From Sphaerimonospora mesophila NBRC 14179 = JCM 3151 (lineage in GTDB: Bacteria > Actinomycetota > Actinomycetes > Streptosporangiales > Streptosporangiaceae): 60,366 nucleotides of DNA. Of the stretch, positions 26,007-34,487 are shown piece after piece. The notes below the pieces were generated by a model. That model had not been told where the DNA came from, made no database searches, and was given only the letters and a program-made list of their open reading frames with translations. Location: the NCBI GenBank assembly GCA_001552515.1, contig BCRI01000028.1, forward strand, positions 1-60,366, read 5' to 3'. The position numbers were made by a program, and so were the translations under genes. Within the stretch, counting starts at the first letter, position 1; the number at the start of each line of letters is the position of its first letter.

Positions 26007-27298
26007 CACGCGTCCGGCCCCGCCCACGCCGCCTGGTACGACGAGCGCTGGATGATCGGCTCCCACTCCGACAGGCTCGGCGCGAGCGCGCCGTAGACCG
26101 CCTCTCCCCTCTTCATCACCAGCGGCAGCGGCCGGCGCATGACCGTGATGTCGGCGGTCGGGTCACCGTCCACGACCAGCAGATCGGCCTCCTTGCCCAC
26201 CTCCAGCGTGCCGACGTGGTCGGCGACGCCCAGCCACTCGGCGGCGCCGCTCGTCGCCGCGGTGATCACTTCCGTCGGGGTCATGCCCGCCTCGACCATC
26301 CAGGACAGCTCCTCGATGGATCCGCCGATGGCGTGCTCGCCGGCGTCGCTGCCCATCGCGATGCGAATCCCCATCGCACGCGCTCTCGCCACCGTGTCGA
26401 GCGCCCCATGGAGCAGCCGGTCCGCCTGCTCGCGTTCCGCCACCGTGGGATCGAACCGGCGATGGTAGTCGGCGATGAAGAAGGTGGGGATCAGCCACGT
26501 TCCCCGCTCTGCCATCGCTTCCAGGACCTCGTCATCGATCCCCCAGCCGTGTTCGATGCCGTCCACCCCGGCCTTCACGGCGGTCATGGCGCCCTGGCTG
26601 CCGATCGCGTGACTCGTCACCTTCACCCCGGCCGCGTGGGACTCCGACACGATCGCGGCCACCTCGGCCTCGGTGAAGGTGGGCAGCTCCCACTGCACCT
26701 CGTCCTTGACGCTCTGGCTGCTGGTGGCGATCTTGATGACCTGAGCGCCGCAGCTGAGCACCTCGCGTACCTTGCCGCGTGCCTCCCAGGGCCCGTCGCA
26801 GTACGGCACAGGCGCGCCCGGGATCATCTGGTTGAGACCGCGCCGGGTGGTGAGGCCGCCGTGGCTCGGGATGTTGTCCAGCACCCCGTTGCGCGGATGA
26901 ATGATCGACACACAGGTCTGCAGCCGCGGCGCGGTGAGCACCCCGGCGTCGGCCGCCTCGACGAAACCGGCCTCGAGGCCGCCGAGGTCCCGAGCGGTGG
27001 TGACGCCGAGCTCCAGGGTCCGCCGCATCGCGTACACGCTGCGCGCGGCCAGGTACATGAGGCGGATGTTGGGCAGGCTCGCGAGCCGCTGCGCCCAACC
27101 GGCGAAATGCACATGGCTGTCGATCAGCCCCGGCATCACGGTCTTGCCGCTCACGTCGATCACCGTCGCGTCCGGATCGGGGGTGATGTCCGCCCCCGCT
27201 CCGACGATCCGTGTGCCGTCGACGACCACCGTCGACGCCGGTACGGGCGCTCCGCCGCGACCGTCGACCAGCGTCCCGCCTACTAGAGCGATCTTCAC
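26006..27298 (-). CDS. Metal-dependent amidohydrolase, imidazolonepropionase-like
   Basis: Cytosolic amidohydrolase, 430 aa, GTG 27298 with GGAGG 6 nt upstream. The HxH metal motif is PGLIDSHVHFAG, followed by a lysine in CGAQVIKIATSS that may be the bridging carboxylated residue, then VTSHAIG, GIEHGWGIDD and the catalytic Asp in IAMGSDAGEHAIGG. The C-terminal VGTLEVGKEADLLVVDGDP is the usual closing sheet. It heads the operon amidohydrolase, ligase, thiolase-like, DUF35. Related enzymes hydrolyse peptides, cyclic amides or lactones, so a first ring-opening or deacylation step is plausible but not proven. Confidence 0.93.
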   Translation of the reverse strand: MKIALVGGTLVDGRGGAPVPASTVVVDGTRIVGAGADITPDPDATVIDVSGKTVMPGLIDSHVHFAGWAQRLASLPNIRLMYLAARSVYAMRRTLELGVTTARDLGGLEAGFVEAADAGVLTAPRLQTCVSIIHPRNGVLDNIPSHGGLTTRRGLNQMIPGAPVPYCDGPWEARGKVREVLSCGAQVIKIATSSQSVKDEVQWELPTFTEAEVAAIVSESHAAGVKVTSHAIGSQGAMTAVKAGVDGIEHGWGIDDEVLEAMAERGTWLIPTFFIADYHRRFDPTVAEREQADRLLHGALDTVARARAMGIRIAMGSDAGEHAIGGSIEELSWMVEAGMTPTEVITAATSGAAEWLGVADHVGTLEVGKEADLLVVDGDPTADITVMRRPLPLVMKRGEAVYGALAPSLSEWEPIIQRSSYQAAWAGPDA

Positions 27299-27312
27299 CG
27301 CAGACCTCCGCA

Positions 27313-27355
27313 GTTATGTGTAGGATAACGGCAGTCTGCTATGCATATCGATATG
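27313..27355. promoter_or_regulatory. Two palindromes upstream of the amidohydrolase operon
   Basis: GTTAT-N7-ATAAC (27313-27329) and the perfect 12-bp palindrome CATATCGATATG (27344-27355) lie 15-57 bp upstream of the GTG start, in an AT-rich pocket unusual for this genome. The second resembles the ATATC...GATAT symmetry at livG, though half-site spacing differs (0 against 3 nt). IclR-type operators are possible. Confidence 0.4.
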
Positions 27356-27442
27356 GAGTCAAGATGCGATCTCACCGAGACATCTGCGGGAAGCCCGGTC
27401 CCTCGCACCCTCGTTGGTGAAAGGTGATCTACGCGCCCTCGG

Positions 27443-28408
27443 TCAAAATGAGGTCATCAGCTCGGCCGGCGGGCGACGGGGCGCGCGGGCGACGGCCGGG
27501 CCGTACCCGAACCTGATGATCATTTGAGCGTGGCCGCGCCGGTGGTACGGATCCCTGCGGCGCCGCATGTCGCGCAGATCCAGCGGCTGGTTGAGGAACG
27601 ACGCCGACACGCCGTGCGCGGTCGCGACGAGCAGCATCCGCTGGAGGGCCTGCCCGGCACGTAGCCAGTCCACCCGCCTGTCACCGGGCGTCGTCAGCAC
27701 CGCGAGCCGGGGGTGCGACTCGAAACAGGCGGACGGCCGCCCCGGGTGCGCCGCGCCGAGGTCCCGTACGGGGGAAGGGTCGTCCGCGGAACGCGGGCCG
27801 AAGGCGTAGGCGGGAATCCCATCGGCGTACGCGCCCCGCATCGTCCAGGCGGCGAGCTCGGCGAGGTAATCGTGGTCCGCCAGCAGGCCGTCCTCGGCGA
27901 TCGTGACGTAGTCCAACAGCTCAGCCGTGGCGCCGCGGCCGAGCGGCACCAGCCGGGCGCCCTCGCTCGCGGCGGCCGTGCGCAGCTCGGACATCACCTG
28001 GTCGGGGACATGCCGCCGGTCGAAGGGCTGCCGGTTCGTGCGCCGGCGGCCGATCTGTTCGTACAGGTCGCGCTCGGCGGCCGTGGGCGGCCCCAGCTCG
28101 ACCATGCGCACGGCCGCCAGCAGGTCGTGCCGCCCCTCCGGATCCGGAAGCAGCCACACCAGTGGCCGATGACCGGCGACCCGCGCCGCGAGCCGCACAT
28201 TGAACAGCGCGGCCCCGCAGCTCACGTGCAGCGAACGGCCACGCGGGTCGCTGACCGACAGCGTGCGGTCCCGGTCGCCGTACAGCTCGGCGTATTCTCC
28301 CCGGACGATCCGGAAGCGCCATGGCTGGGTGTTGAGCACCGAAGGCGCCTGGCCCGCGGCGGTGAGCAGCCTGCGGATGCCAAGTTCAGTGGCAACGGGA
28401 CAGGACAT
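27443..28408 (-). CDS. Acg-family nitroreductase-like FMN protein
   Basis: Nitroreductase-fold protein, 321 aa. ATG 28408 is preceded by a near-perfect GGAGGT at 5 nt; upstream in-frame starts reach 28516 without such a site. The N-terminus LLTAAGQAPSVLNTQPWRFR is the flavin-binding signature, followed by DRTLSVSDPRGRSLHVSCGA, RRRTNRQPFDRR and, near the end, GVSASFLNQPLDLRDM. These segments match the Rv2032/Acg group of mycobacterial dormancy proteins, which may bind or sequester FMN rather than reduce nitro groups. The C-terminus ends RPPAELMTSF. No operon partner; the 247 bp upstream show no gene. Confidence 0.9.
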   Translation of the reverse strand: MSCPVATELGIRRLLTAAGQAPSVLNTQPWRFRIVRGEYAELYGDRDRTLSVSDPRGRSLHVSCGAALFNVRLAARVAGHRPLVWLLPDPEGRHDLLAAVRMVELGPPTAAERDLYEQIGRRRTNRQPFDRRHVPDQVMSELRTAAASEGARLVPLGRGATAELLDYVTIAEDGLLADHDYLAELAAWTMRGAYADGIPAYAFGPRSADDPSPVRDLGAAHPGRPSACFESHPRLAVLTTPGDRRVDWLRAGQALQRMLLVATAHGVSASFLNQPLDLRDMRRRRDPYHRRGHAQMIIRFGYGPAVARAPRRPPAELMTSF

Positions 28409-28655
28409 GGCGCACCTCCATGGTCGAAGCTCCTCGATCCGAGGCTTCTCCCGTTGGACCTTCTCGGACAGGGGCGAAAGGCCCGCTGTCGCACGTCGAT
28501 CGGCCCGTTCGGTCACAGGGTCATCGTGGAACCGGTCACCGGATCACCTGGGGAACCCGTGGAACCCGCCTTTCCACAGCTGATCGGTCAGGTTCCGTGG
28601 CCGTGCATCCGCCGGCGAAGCGGTGCGCGCAGGGGCGGTGACGGTCGGCCGCGGG

Positions 28656-29267
28656 TCAGCCGGTGGGCCGCGCCGCCGCCATGACGCCGTGCACGATCTG
28701 GCCGATGCGCTCGGCCGCCTGGCCGGGATCGGGCCGACCGGCGTCCAGCCAGGCGATGACGGCCTCCAGGGTGATGGTGGGGATCAGATCGGCGGCCCAG
28801 TCCAGCCAGGGGCCCGCCGGGATGTGGCGGGCGAGGTTGCGGTGGGCGACCTCGCGTGAGGCGGCGGCGAAGGAGTCGATCAACTCGCGGAAGTCCGGCT
28901 CACGGGAGGCGTGGCGGAACAGCAGCCGGAAGCCGTCCGGGTCGGCGGCCGCCGCACGCAGCAGCGCCGGGATGGCGTCGTCGCCGAAGTCGTCGGCACC
29001 GACCTCCTCGGCCACCCGTACGCAGGCCCGATCGAGCACCGCCCGGTACAGATCGGCCTTGGAATCGAAGTGCCGATAGAGCATCGCCCGGGTCAGCTCG
29101 GCCTCGGCGGCGATGTCGTCCAGGCCGGTGGCGGCGTAGCCGGCGCGGGCGAAGGCGCGGGTGGCGGCGTCCAGGATCTGCTCGCGTCGTTCCGCTCGGC
29201 GCAGCCGCCGCACCGGCGGGGCCGGGACGGTCGCAGGACCGGTGCCCTCGGCTTCGCGATCGCTCAT
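28656..29267 (-). CDS. TetR-family transcriptional repressor
   Basis: Repressor of 203 aa. I chose ATG 29267 next to GGAGGT; an in-frame TTG at 29291 has no ribosome site. The helix-turn-helix covers about residues 20-70: RREQILDAATRAFARAGYAA followed by IAAEAELTRAMLYRHFDSKA. The C-terminal ligand domain is variable, with RLLFRHASREPDFRELIDSF. It is divergent from the P450 gene, and the 87-bp intergenic region holds symmetric sites, so repression of itself and of the P450 is likely. The inducer is unknown. Confidence 0.93.
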   Translation of the reverse strand: MSDREAEGTGPATVPAPPVRRLRRAERREQILDAATRAFARAGYAATGLDDIAAEAELTRAMLYRHFDSKADLYRAVLDRACVRVAEEVGADDFGDDAIPALLRAAAADPDGFRLLFRHASREPDFRELIDSFAAASREVAHRNLARHIPAGPWLDWAADLIPTITLEAVIAWLDAGRPDPGQAAERIGQIVHGVMAAARPTG

Positions 29268-29280
29268 CCCACCTCCACTT

Positions 29281-29340
29281 GTAGACGCCAAAGTATATAT
29301 GTGTTTTAGTAAACATCGAAGTGTATAAATCGGCGTCTAC
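29281..29340. promoter_or_regulatory. TetR/P450 divergent operator region with nested inverted repeats
   Basis: An AT-rich 60-bp island is bounded by GTAGACGCC (29281-29289) and its perfect complement GGCGTCTAC (29332-29340). Inside lies TGTTTTAGTAAACA (29302-29315), with 5-bp arms TGTTT/AAACA, a size and AT-richness typical of TetR operators. Flanking AAGTATATAT and AAGTGTATAA may supply the -10 boxes of the two divergent promoters. Confidence 0.6.
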
Positions 29341-29354
29341 CTAGAGGGGGAGTC

Positions 29355-30536
29355 ATGTCCGTCCCCGTTCGGCTGCCGTACGAGCAGACCCATCCCATGC
29401 GACCCGCCCCGTTGCTGCGCGAGCTGCAGGCACGCGGCCCGATCCACGCCATCCGCACCGCTGTCGGTGCCCCCGGCTGGCAGGTGACCGGGTACGAGGA
29501 GGTGCGCCGGCTGCTGGACGACGACCGCCTCGGCCGGGCCCACCGAGAGCCGGACAAGGCCTCCCGCACCGGGGAGTCGGCGCTGTTCGGCGGCCCGCTG
29601 GGCGACTTCGACACCGAGCAGGCCGACCACCGGCGGATGCGCGCGCTGCTGCAGCCGCACTTCTCGCCCAAGCGGATGCGTGCGATGCGCGGCCGCGTCG
29701 AGGCGCTCACCTCCGATCTCCTGGACGAGATGGCCGCCGCCGGTCCGCCCGCCGACCTGCACGCCGCGCTGGCACTGCCGCTGCCCATCGCGGTGATCTG
29801 CGAGCTGCTCGGCGTCCCGTACGAGGAGCGCGCCCGGTTCCGGGAATGGACTCAGGCGGCCGGTGACATCACCGACCGTTCCCGCTCCGAGCAGGGCCTG
29901 GCCGAGCTGTTCGGCTACGGCCGGCACCTGGTGGCGCGCAAGCGGGCCGAGGGCGAGGCGGACGCCGACGTGATCTCTCGGCTGGCCGCCACCGACGGGG
30001 TCGGCGACGACGAGGCCGCCATGATGGGGATGCTCCTGCTGTTCGCCGGGCACGAGACCACGGTCACCGCGATCGGCGAGGGAGCATTGTGGCTGCTGGC
30101 CACCCCGGGCCAGTGGCAGGCCCTGGTCGACGCACCGTCCCGGATCGACGCGGCGGTGGAGGAGATCTTGCGTGCGCCCGGCCTGGGCGGGGGCGGGATC
30201 CCCCGCTATGCCCGTACGGACCTGGACATCGCCGGAGTGCGGGTGCGCGCCGGGGATCTGGTGCTGTTGGACAACGGCGCGGCCAACCACGACGCGTCCG
30301 TCTTCACCGACCCGGACCGCTTCGACATCGGCCGCCCCGCCGTACCGCACCTGAGCTTCGGCCACGGCGCCCGCTACTGCATCGGAGCACCGCTGGCGCG
30401 CCTCGAGCTCCGGGTGGTCTTCTCCCAGCTGGCCGCCCGCTTCCCTACCCTGAAGCCGGGATGCCCGATCGACGAGCTGACCTTCGACCCGAACGTACTG
30501 ACCGGCGGGCTGACCGCCCTGCCCGTCATCTGGTGA
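29355..30536 (+). CDS. Cytochrome P450
   Basis: Soluble class I-type P450, 393 aa, ATG 29355 after GAGGGGGAG. The I-helix motif is LLFAGHETTVTAI, the K-helix ExxR lies in AAVEEILRAPG, and the heme loop is FGHGARYCIGAPLARLE with the Cys ligand. The fold looks CYP107/105-like. No ferredoxin or reductase gene is nearby, so electrons must come from partners elsewhere. Its divergent TetR neighbour suggests induction by a small molecule, perhaps the P450 substrate. Confidence 0.95.
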   Translation: MSVPVRLPYEQTHPMRPAPLLRELQARGPIHAIRTAVGAPGWQVTGYEEVRRLLDDDRLGRAHREPDKASRTGESALFGGPLGDFDTEQADHRRMRALLQPHFSPKRMRAMRGRVEALTSDLLDEMAAAGPPADLHAALALPLPIAVICELLGVPYEERARFREWTQAAGDITDRSRSEQGLAELFGYGRHLVARKRAEGEADADVISRLAATDGVGDDEAAMMGMLLLFAGHETTVTAIGEGALWLLATPGQWQALVDAPSRIDAAVEEILRAPGLGGGGIPRYARTDLDIAGVRVRAGDLVLLDNGAANHDASVFTDPDRFDIGRPAVPHLSFGHGARYCIGAPLARLELRVVFSQLAARFPTLKPGCPIDELTFDPNVLTGGLTALPVIW

Positions 30537-30625
30537 CCGCCGCAAACGAACCCGCGCCGGCCGGTGATCGCCCGCGCGCTGCCGGCCGTCCTGGCCGCCG
30601 ACGCCGCCACGTGTGCGGTACGGGA

Positions 30626-31234
30626 TCAGCCGATACGGCCGGCCCTGAGCGAGGCGGCGGTGTCGACGACGCGGCGGGCCTGGTGGCGGGCGGCCTGCAG
30701 GGACACCTCGCCGGGCGGGCCATCGCCGACCACGTGGGAGGTGCCGTAGGGATTGCCCGACTGGAACTGGACGGGATCGGTGTAGCCCGGGGGCACGATG
30801 ACGCCGCCCCAGTGGTAGAACGTGTTTCCCAGTGCCAGGAGGGTGGACTCCTGTCCGCCGTGGGCGGTGTTGGAGGCGGTGAAAGCCGAGTAGACCTTGT
30901 CCGCGAGCTCGCCTCGGAACCACAGCGGGCCGGTGGTGTCGATGAACGCCCTGAGCTGGCTCGCGGGGTTGCCGAAGCGGCTGGGGGTGCCGAAGAGCAC
31001 GGCATCGGCCCAGGCGAGGTCGTCGAGGTCGACCTCGGCGATGTCGGCGGTGTCCCGGATGTGCCGGGCCCAGGCCGGATTGGCGCTGATCGCCTCCGGC
31101 GGGGCCAGTTCTGCGACCTTCCGCAGTCGCACGTGGGCACCGGCCTTCTCCGCCCCCTCGGCGGCGGCCAGGGCCAGGGCGTGCACGGTGCCGGTGGCAC
31201 TGTAGTAAATGATCGCCACGTTCACGGGTCGCAT
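30626..31234 (-). CDS. wrbA: NAD(P)H:quinone oxidoreductase, WrbA-like flavodoxin
   Basis: FMN-dependent quinone reductase, 202 aa, ATG 31234 after AAGGAAA. The phosphate-binding loop AIIYYSATGTVHALA starts the flavodoxin fold. The WrbA signature follows in ADAVLFGTPSRFGNPASQL and FTASNTAHGGQESTLLAL, then GGVIVPPGYTDPVQFQSG and NPYGTSHVVGDGP. It probably two-electron-reduces quinones during oxidative stress. It is divergent from the ECF41-type sigma factor; the 143 bp between them contain CCCCGC-N10-GCGGGG and could be the sigma factor's target region, which is inference. Confidence 0.93.
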   Translation of the reverse strand: MRPVNVAIIYYSATGTVHALALAAAEGAEKAGAHVRLRKVAELAPPEAISANPAWARHIRDTADIAEVDLDDLAWADAVLFGTPSRFGNPASQLRAFIDTTGPLWFRGELADKVYSAFTASNTAHGGQESTLLALGNTFYHWGGVIVPPGYTDPVQFQSGNPYGTSHVVGDGPPGEVSLQAARHQARRVVDTAASLRAGRIG

Positions 31235-31377
31235 GATCGGTTTCCTTCCTCGTCGGATCGGTTCATCCGTACGACGACATGACCCCGCGAGATGTGAGGC
31301 GGGGCCCGACCTGACAGTTCGGCGGGGTGTCCCGTCGAATGGGTGAGGGCGACGCGACCGAGGGAGTCGGCAACACC

Positions 31378-32298
31378 ATGACCAACCCATCCGGGACCAA
31401 CCCATCCGGGCCGGTGGACGGCAGGACCGATCCGGACCTGAACGTGATCATGAGCGAGCGACGTCACCTGATCAATCTCGCCTACCGGCTGCTCGGCTCC
31501 CTGACCGATGCCGAGGATGTCGTGCAGGAGACGTACGCCCGCTGGTGCGCCCTGTCCCGGCGGCAGCAGGAGGCCATCGCATCCCCAGGCGCCTGGCTGA
31601 CGACGGTCGCCGGTCGCATCTGCCTCGACCTGCTCGGCTCGGCCCGGGCCCGGCGCGAGAGGTACGTGGGCGCGTGGATTCCCGAGCCGCTGCCCGAGCC
31701 GGCGGACGACGACCCGGCCGACCGGGTCACGCTCGACGAGTCCGTCAGCATGGCCTTCCTCGTCGTGCTCGAATCGATGACCCCGGCCGAGCGCGTCGCC
31801 TTCGTCCTGCACGACGTCTTCCGCTACCCCTTCGCCGAGGTGGCCGAGATCGTCGGCCGTACCCCGGCGGCCTGCCGTCAGCTGGCCTCCTCGGCCCGCC
31901 GCCGGGTTCGCGCGTCGCGGCCTCCCGCGACCCCGGCGGACCGGCACGCCGGCATCGTCAGGGACTTCAAGCGGGCCTGGGCGGCCAAGGACATCGACGC
32001 CCTCATCGGACTTCTCGACTCCGACGCCACGGCGACCGGCGATGGCGGCGGACTCGCCAGGGCCGAGCTCCGTCCGGTCGAGGGCGCCGAGCGGGTCGCG
32101 CGCTTCTTCGCGGATCGGGCGGGCGCGGTGCGCGACTTGACGATCGTGGAGTGTACGGTCAACGGTCAGCCCGGCCTGGTCGCTCGACAGGACGGCGTCA
32201 CCGTGTCGGTGCTGGCGTTCGACGTCACCGGCGACAAGATCAAGCACATCTGGGCGATTCTCAACCCCGACAAGCTCCGGCATTGGACGACGGACTGA
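31378..32298 (+). CDS. ECF sigma factor with SnoaL-like C-terminal domain (ECF41/SigJ-like)
   Basis: Alternative sigma factor, about 306 aa from ATG 31378. In-frame starts at 31327 and 31339, and an ATG near 31450, are alternatives. Region 2 is HLINLAYRLLGSLTDAEDVV followed by QETYARWCAL; region 4 is TPAERVAFVLHDVFRYPFAE followed by IVGRTPAACRQLASSARRRV. The last 110 residues (DFKRAWAAKDIDALIGLLDS onward) form an NTF2/SnoaL-like domain that in ECF41 proteins modulates activity in place of an anti-sigma factor. The N-terminus contains a perfect 15-bp tandem repeat (31381-31410) encoding TNPSG twice. Confidence 0.92.
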   Translation: MTNPSGTNPSGPVDGRTDPDLNVIMSERRHLINLAYRLLGSLTDAEDVVQETYARWCALSRRQQEAIASPGAWLTTVAGRICLDLLGSARARRERYVGAWIPEPLPEPADDDPADRVTLDESVSMAFLVVLESMTPAERVAFVLHDVFRYPFAEVAEIVGRTPAACRQLASSARRRVRASRPPATPADRHAGIVRDFKRAWAAKDIDALIGLLDSDATATGDGGGLARAELRPVEGAERVARFFADRAGAVRDLTIVECTVNGQPGLVARQDGVTVSVLAFDVTGDKIKHIWAILNPDKLRHWTTD

Positions 32299-32361
32299 CC
32301 GGCGTCCGATCGGTAGGGCTCTCTTCGCGAGGCCGCCCGCGATTCGCGATCAGTGATCGCC

Positions 32362-33000
32362 CTACTCGGGCCAGTCGGAGTTCTGGATCACGTCGACGAA
32401 GTCGATGCGGCGGAATCCGGGCACGAAGTGTTCCAGCACGTCGGCATTGACCGTGCCGAACGTGGTGTCCGGCCGTTCCTCGAACCCCTCTTTGAACGCG
32501 AGCAGGATCTGGCGCTTGAAGTCCGGCCGGGGGTGCGCGGCGGTGACCGCCATGATCTGCCCGGTGTCCAGGTCTGCGTAGCCGATGCCGAGGACGTCCG
32601 TCTCCACACCGGCGGTCACGAGGGCCACCTCGGGTTCCAGGCGGTACGGAATCTCGGGCGTGGTGTGCAGGGCGATCGCCTCCCACACCTTGCGGACGTC
32701 GGCCTCCGGCACCCCGTGTGATGTGAGGAAGCGGCGAGCCTCATCGGCGCCGTCGAGCTCGAAGCGCTGGTCGGTACGCCGGTAGGTCTCGGTGAGCCCG
32801 AGATCGTGGAACATCGCGCCCACGTAGAGCAACTCGGGGTCGGCATGCAGACCGAGCCGGAGACCTCGCAGCGAGCCGAAGAGGTAGACGCGGCGGGAGT
32901 GGTGGTACAGCAGCGGGGTCGCGGTGTCCCGGACCAGTTCCGTCGCCTCCCTGGCGAGCGCCGAATCCGGGATGACGATGCCGGCGATGGTCTCGGTCAT
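32362..33000 (-). CDS. HD-domain phosphohydrolase-like protein
   Basis: Metal-dependent HD-fold hydrolase, 212 aa, ATG 33000 after AAGGGGA. The metal-binding motif is complete: LLYHHSRRVYLFG, AMFHDLGLTETYR with the HD pair, a later His in AIALHTTPEIP and an Asp in YADLDTGQIM. This pattern resembles cyanamide hydratase and HDDC-type proteins more than large HD nucleotidases. It is convergent with the sigma factor gene. Just after its stop lies the 15-bp palindrome GCGATCAGTGATCGC (32346-32360). The substrate cannot be inferred. Confidence 0.9.
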   Translation of the reverse strand: MTETIAGIVIPDSALAREATELVRDTATPLLYHHSRRVYLFGSLRGLRLGLHADPELLYVGAMFHDLGLTETYRRTDQRFELDGADEARRFLTSHGVPEADVRKVWEAIALHTTPEIPYRLEPEVALVTAGVETDVLGIGYADLDTGQIMAVTAAHPRPDFKRQILLAFKEGFEERPDTTFGTVNADVLEHFVPGFRRIDFVDVIQNSDWPE

Positions 33001-33168
33001 GCGGATGGTCCCCTTCCCTGTCCCGGCGGGAATCTTCCGTACCGTTCAGCGGTCCGGTTCCGCCCCTGGAAATTACATCCGCTCTGCTCCGGAAATCGGC
33101 CGCCACCGGCCCGGCAGCGAACTCGCTTTACCGAGATATTGATCCTCGTCACAAAACGTCGCCTGACG

Positions 33169-33210
33169 CGGGTGCCGGCCTCTCCGCACGGCGGTCGAGG
33201 CCGACACCCG
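33169..33210 (-). terminator. Stem-loop after the acidic-protein operon
   Basis: Arms 33169-33182 (CGGGTGCCGGCCTC) and 33197-33210 pair over 14 bp with one mismatch around a 14-nt loop, 42 bp past the stop of the downstream acidic-protein gene. The rest of the 250-bp gap (33001-33251) holds only the likely promoter of the HD gene. Confidence 0.6.
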
Positions 33211-33251
33211 AGATCCGTCCGTACCGATTTCTCGTGGTCGCGCGGGCCGCA

Positions 33252-33797
33252 TCAGTAGGGGCGTCCGGTGCCTTCGCCGGGCAGATAGCCGCCGTCGTCG
33301 GCGTCCGTACGGCCCGAGCCGACGTCGGGGTCGTCCTCTCCCGGCTCGGCCCATTCCAGGTCGCCGCTGACGTGCCCGCCTTCTCCGACCCGGTACGGCA
33401 TGGCACCGCGCGGCGTCTCGTCCTCGACGACACCATGCTCGGCCTCGTCCACCGGCCCCTGCACCCGGAAGCCGGGACGGCCGCCATGGCCCTGCTCCTC
33501 GATGGCGTCCGGCGGCATCGGATGCGGGCTGGGCCCGGCGGTCTCCAGGTGATCCGGGACCTCGTCGGTGCGGGCCGCCACCGATTTCTCGCCGGACCCG
33601 GCGGTCACGCCCCACTCGTCGTCGCGGCCGGTGACGTAGCCCATCGGCTCGGCGTAGCCGCTCGCGGGCTCGGCGGTGTCGTCGGGCTTGCCCCTCGGGG
33701 CACGGTTGGCGCCGCGGATCGACCCGGGGCCGATGTCGCCGCCCATGTTGTGCAGATCGCTGTCGAACTTCGTACCTTCGTCCTCTTCCCTGGGCAT
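33252..33797 (-). CDS. Acidic, hydrophilic protein of unknown function
   Basis: A 181-aa protein very rich in Gly, Asp, Glu and Pro with no hydrophobic core, so probably disordered. Start ATG 33797, with GGAGG 7 nt upstream. It begins MPREEDEGTKFDSDLHNMGG and later has TGRDDEWGVTAGSG, recalling the WGVTA phrase I associate with DUF5709 proteins; the neighbour is a DUF5709 protein, so the two could be distant paralogues. The genes are 22 bp apart and probably co-transcribed. Such small acidic proteins are common in actinomycetes, and their function is not known. Confidence 0.75.
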   Translation of the reverse strand: MPREEDEGTKFDSDLHNMGGDIGPGSIRGANRAPRGKPDDTAEPASGYAEPMGYVTGRDDEWGVTAGSGEKSVAARTDEVPDHLETAGPSPHPMPPDAIEEQGHGGRPGFRVQGPVDEAEHGVVEDETPRGAMPYRVGEGGHVSGDLEWAEPGEDDPDVGSGRTDADDGGYLPGEGTGRPY

Positions 33798-33819
33798 CGC
33801 TCGTCCTCCGTCGAGTTGG

Positions 33820-34374
33820 TCATTCGGGCTCGACTCGCATGGCGGCCTCCTCGGCGCTGTAACCTCCCGCGTCGGGGCCGACCTCCACGGCCGTCTCTTC
33901 CGCCTCGTCGTCGCCGTGGGCACCCTCGTCCGGAGCGACGAGACGGCCGGCAGGGCGTGGCGCGTCCCAGACCGCGCCGGACGGCTCCTCCGGCTGTGCC
34001 TCCCAACCGGCCGGCACCCCGCTGTCCTGCTCGTAGTCGGTGTCCAGGTCGGAGCCGACACCGAGCCCGCCGTCCTCGGTGATCGCCTGTCCGGTGCGCG
34101 GACGCTCCTGATGGACGACGGGTGGTCCGTCCGTGCCGTAGACCGGCTGTTCCTCCGGCATCTCCCTGCTCAACCGGCCGTCAAGCGGCTCTCCCTGGAT
34201 CATCTCGTCGACCGTGGTGCCATAGTCGTCCGCGGCGGTCGGGTGATCCGCGGGCAGTGGCGCCTCCTGGGGATCGACCGCCCACTGCTGCTGCGGGGTC
34301 CCGTCCTGGAGGTCGGGAATGCCCTCGTCCTCGAACCGCGAATGCGGACCGTGTTCCGGTGTGTGCTGACTCAC
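33820..34374 (-). CDS. DUF5709 family protein
   Basis: A 184-aa acidic protein whose C-terminal RPAGRLVAPDEGAHGDDEAE and YSAEEAAMRVEPE match the DUF5709 family as I remember it, supported by GEPLDGRLSREMPEE in the middle. The start is GTG 34374, eight bases after GGAGG; in-frame codons further upstream run through low-complexity DNA. It has no membrane segment or catalytic motif. Function unknown. It forms a pair with the acidic gene downstream and is divergent from the TSUP permease across 277 bp. Confidence 0.8.
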   Translation of the reverse strand: MSQHTPEHGPHSRFEDEGIPDLQDGTPQQQWAVDPQEAPLPADHPTAADDYGTTVDEMIQGEPLDGRLSREMPEEQPVYGTDGPPVVHQERPRTGQAITEDGGLGVGSDLDTDYEQDSGVPAGWEAQPEEPSGAVWDAPRPAGRLVAPDEGAHGDDEAEETAVEVGPDAGGYSAEEAAMRVEPE

Positions 34375-34487
34375 CGCGTCCCCCTCCTTCAGCTCACCGG
34401 GCATCCACACCCCCCTACCCGTAATCCCAGACAGCCCACGTGGCAGACGGCACATCCACGGCGATCGACGCCGCCCCCGTTTCGCCC

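Noticed and set aside
28409-28655. Possible small gene upstream of the nitroreductase
   Set aside because: No frame with credible composition; the region is best treated as the nitroreductase leader and the end of the TetR unit.
30540-30620. Hairpin between the P450 and WrbA stops
   Set aside because: Only short, ambiguous GGCCGG-type pairings can be drawn, so a terminator is not supportable from sequence alone.
32346-32360. 15-bp palindrome GCGATCAGTGATCGC as a terminator
   Set aside because: The single-base centre leaves no workable loop for a full stem; it may be a protein site, but position alone does not support a function.
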